A program made the position numbers and the translations under genes. 64,000 nt of DNA from Euwallacea fornicatus (lineage: Eukaryota > Arthropoda > Insecta > Coleoptera > Curculionidae), in NCBI RefSeq assembly GCF_040115645.1, contig NC_089575.1:1426001-1490000 (forward strand), written 5' to 3'. Below, piece by piece: positions 61,901-64,000 of this stretch. The notes beneath the pieces were generated by a model. That model was not told the DNA's origin. It did not search any database and saw nothing but the letters and a program-made list of their open reading frames with translations. Every line of letters starts with the position of its first letter. The stretch's first letter is position 1.

Positions 61901-62475
61901 TTGTCTGCCCCTCTATAATGAGGTCCATAAACAATTTTGTGCTTTCTAGTTGAATGTGGCAGCCTGGACAGATAGTTTTGGGATACTCGTCGTCTTCGTC
62001 CACCTAAAGGATTTGTGTAAAAAAAGCGTTATGGAATTTTAGTAACATGAATATATGTTATATGGGGGTTTTAGAGAAATAGAGGGAGAACCTGTGCGAA
62101 TAGACATATATCATACAAAGTTAATTAACACTCTCCATAGAAAATTGATTTCGAATAAAATTTAAAAATTAGCGCCATGTCAAAAAATTTTCTCTCAAAT
62201 TCTCGACAGACCTGCCATACTGTATCTCTTTCTATCTTATAACGAACGAAAAAAGAAAGCGATTGATGTACTGATAAACAAAATACAAGGTGACGGATGT
62301 AATCAAATACGTACTTGCTTCAAATTCGCCTTACCTTCAAGGGTAGATAAATATTTACCAACGTGTACAAATCCACAGAACTTTCATCTGAGGTATATAA
62401 ATTAATCCCGTTCTTATTTTCTTGCCCGCAAAGCCTACAAAGATGGGAACTTGACAACAAAACACTCATCTCCAT
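58960..62475 (-). CDS. ZAD, AT-hook and eleven-finger C2H2 zinc-finger protein
   Basis: Probable sequence-specific transcription factor or insulator-type protein. Thirteen exons join in phase: 62475-62335, 62003-61742, 61685-61420, 61365-61167, 61111-60933, 60876-60803, 60739-60578, 60522-60295, 60073-59895, 59842-59629, 59559-59409, 59355-59152 and 59103-58960, giving 800 residues. The N-terminal ZAD has LCRLCGQENK in exon 1 and ICPGCHIQLES in exon 2. A helical segment follows, then an AT-hook (KRRKGRPRK) in exon 3. Eleven C2H2 fingers run from CKVCAKKFKNRS to CSKCDKSFFSNA; several are cut by introns inside the Cys pair or just after it. Only some linkers have the TGEKP form. The C-terminus is acidic and finger-free. 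Two in-frame Met codons open the frame; the first is used. DNA target unknown. Confidence 0.88.
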
Positions 62476-63449
62476 CTTGAATTTTTATGGTTAATGCGGC
62501 CGGCGTTGCCGCATTCACATGAGATCATCCAGCAATATAAATAATAGTGCGTAAATAGTTAAAAACACATACTTTTATTGTCGTTTGATCGCAATAATAA
62601 ATAAATTTTGGTTTTGTCACGATCTGATGTTTTATGTGCATTTTTATAATGTGGCGGAAAACATAAATTGCCTGGTTAATATCTAAAAACTTATGAATTT
62701 ATAGACAATCCGGCAACCGGGTTGTGCTACATTCAGTATGCAACCAACAAAACATAGGAAGATTCACCAAGAAGTTCTTTGGGGATGCGGATAGAATGCG
62801 TCTTCAGAAGCAATCCTATTGGAAGGACATATTTTTTATTTAATTTTTCCGATAAAAAATTATAGAATATAGTAATTAATAACTAACTAATCAAATTATT
62901 AAAAAAATAAAAGATTTTAATACTCACCAATGGGCATATCCCTGATTTTCTAAGCTCAAGTTTTTCCGGATAAATCACAACTATTATTACTTTTAAACAC
63001 GCATTATCGAATTCTTTTGGAGCTTTTGAACAGGTTTTCTTATCTAGTATTAGTAAAACACGACCAACCACGAGGAACGGCGGCAATTGCTAATAATTAA
63101 ACATCGTAAATTTGGTACTAGTAGCAACCTATCTGCACACAACGAATGTTCAATATTGATGTTTGTTCAACTCACAGCATACCAATAACTAAACAATAAT
63201 GAGTGCACAGCAGTTGTAGACGATTCTTAGAAGAGATAACCACAAAGAAAATTACTCCCGATCTAATCAAAATCCCACTCTATGTTTTGCTTGGAAAAGA
63301 AAAGTGCGAAAACATATAATTTGGTGGATTAGTAACAGGAAAATTATCAACGAGGTATGTAATGAAGAAATGTAGTGGTAGTTAACATTAAAACAAGTTC
63401 GCAATTTTGTCAAGAATTATATGATATATATATTAAGAAATAACGAAAA
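62476..63449. other. Intergenic region upstream of the ZAD/AT-hook gene
   Basis: Contains the promoter side of the zinc-finger gene. Short inverted repeats occur, such as ATGCGGCCGGCGTTGCCGCAT (62494-62514) and CCGGCAACCGG (62709-62719). A minus-strand open stretch at 63086-62883 ends near a donor-like GTGAGT but shows no family motif. Confidence 0.4.
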
Positions 63450-63728
63450 TCAAAAACGCATGCAACGAAACAAACTCCGAATAACAATAATAATTAGACT
63501 GAAAGCGACTCCCACAAGACAAATACATAAAATAAGAAAATTACGGTTCCTAACATTTTCTCTCAGAATGTTGGTTTTTATAATTTCTCCTCTGACCACC
63601 CGTAAGACTTTAAAAAACACTTGTAACTCCCAGTTTTGAAAAGTTGTCACACCCTCGGAAGTGTTCCTTACGTCCGACTCTATAAAGCTCCGTTTGGTTC
63701 TTACATTAGAATCCCCAATGCAGGATGC
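63450..63728 (-). CDS. Possible 3'-terminal exon of an unidentified single-pass membrane protein
   Basis: On the minus strand a good acceptor (CAACTATTTCAG) opens a frame from 63728 to a stop at 63450, about 92 residues. It begins ASCIGDSNVRTKRS, runs through a mixed-charge segment (VVRGEIIKTNILRENVRNR) and ends in a strongly hydrophobic stretch, FLILCICLVGVAFSLIIIVI, followed by a short basic tail RSLFRCMRF. This looks like a C-terminal transmembrane anchor. If real, the earlier exons lie beyond the right edge. No homologue is recognised, and the AT-rich setting makes a chance frame possible. Confidence 0.3.
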   Translation of the reverse strand, partial: ASCIGDSNVRTKRSFIESDVRNTSEGVTTFQNWELQVFFKVLRVVRGEIIKTNILRENVRNRNFLILCICLVGVAFSLIIIVIRSLFRCMRF

Positions 63729-64000
63729 CTGAAATAGTTGGAAAAAGTATATTTTAATCAATTAATTCTGTTGTCACCATTTTATGGACTCTTGCACACA
63801 AATATTTTGTTATTGGCGTTGGAGTTAACAACCTAAATTGGTTTTGTTGAGACGTGCCTATTAAAGCTTTAAAGCTTCGTTAACACTTTATAATTAGTAT
63901 GTAAAACCGGCAGCATGCCAGCCCTTGTAAATATGTTTTTTTTTTCCGAATGTATGTCAGCGCCTAAGGATGGAACATGATATGAATATTTTAGTGCAAT

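Noticed and set aside
62883..63086. 67-codon minus-strand frame starting MPPFLVVGR with a donor-like end
   Set aside because: No downstream exon in phase was found and no motif is visible.
1..64000. CRISPR arrays, bacterial operons, ribosome binding sites
   Set aside because: Spliced animal genes throughout; no regularly spaced direct repeats with spacers.
1..64000. tRNA or rRNA genes
   Set aside because: No A-box/B-box pair with a foldable cloverleaf and no rRNA-like sequence was noticed by eye; a covariance search would be decisive.

Overview
The window is eukaryotic nuclear DNA from an insect. Genes are split by many short GT-AG introns, intergenic DNA is AT-rich, and every recognisable protein is of animal type: Mib1, long-chain acyl-CoA synthetase, Sec61-beta, TFIIS, ATG3, ANKRD39 and an ASB protein. 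Two ZAD-C2H2 zinc-finger proteins (an arthropod-expanded class) and a Noduler/Hdd11-type Reeler defence protein point to a holometabolous insect. A beetle is my best guess, without proof. Exons were joined by hand from splice signals, reading phase and remembered family architecture; no alignment was run.

Layout. 1-12235: no gene recognised, probably one very long mib1 intron, CpG-rich up to about 11 kb. 12236-15714 (-): N-terminal 574 codons of mib1; the remaining ankyrin repeats and RING fingers are not in the window. 16945-19178 (-): ZAD protein with one C2H2 finger, divergent from 21375-22580 (+), an NKRF-like dsRBD/G-patch/R3H protein. 22.6-30.6 kb: repeat-rich, with interleaved inverted repeats and a dead mariner split by a 1,165-bp foldback element. 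32213-37628 (+): Acsl, with a likely 40-residue cassette exon. 38.6-39.1 kb: LINE reverse transcriptase remnant. 39698-40245 (-): Sec61-beta. 42018-45106 (+): a compact run of two tandem GFRP-like genes and ANKRD39, whose second intron holds a dead DDE transposon. 45836-48294 (-): 11-exon ankyrin/SOCS-box protein. 49542-50801 (+): TFIIS. 51.2-52.3 kb: gypsy-type remnant and a small MITE. 52993-54052 (-): Noduler-like secreted protein with a TATA promoter. 57420-58678 (+): ATG3, convergent with 58960-62475 (-), a ZAD/AT-hook/11-finger protein. The right edge may carry the last exon of a membrane protein.

The genes form no single pathway. Most are housekeeping or regulatory (transcription elongation, protein translocation, autophagy, lipid activation). 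Three encode ankyrin proteins and two of these are probable ubiquitin-ligase components. The least ordinary items are the tandem GFRP-like pair and its tight spacing to ANKRD39, the Acsl cassette exon, the composition change in the presumed mib1 intron, the nested and interleaved foldback elements, and a promoter-type AACGTCAA/TGTCAAA motif seen upstream of several start codons.
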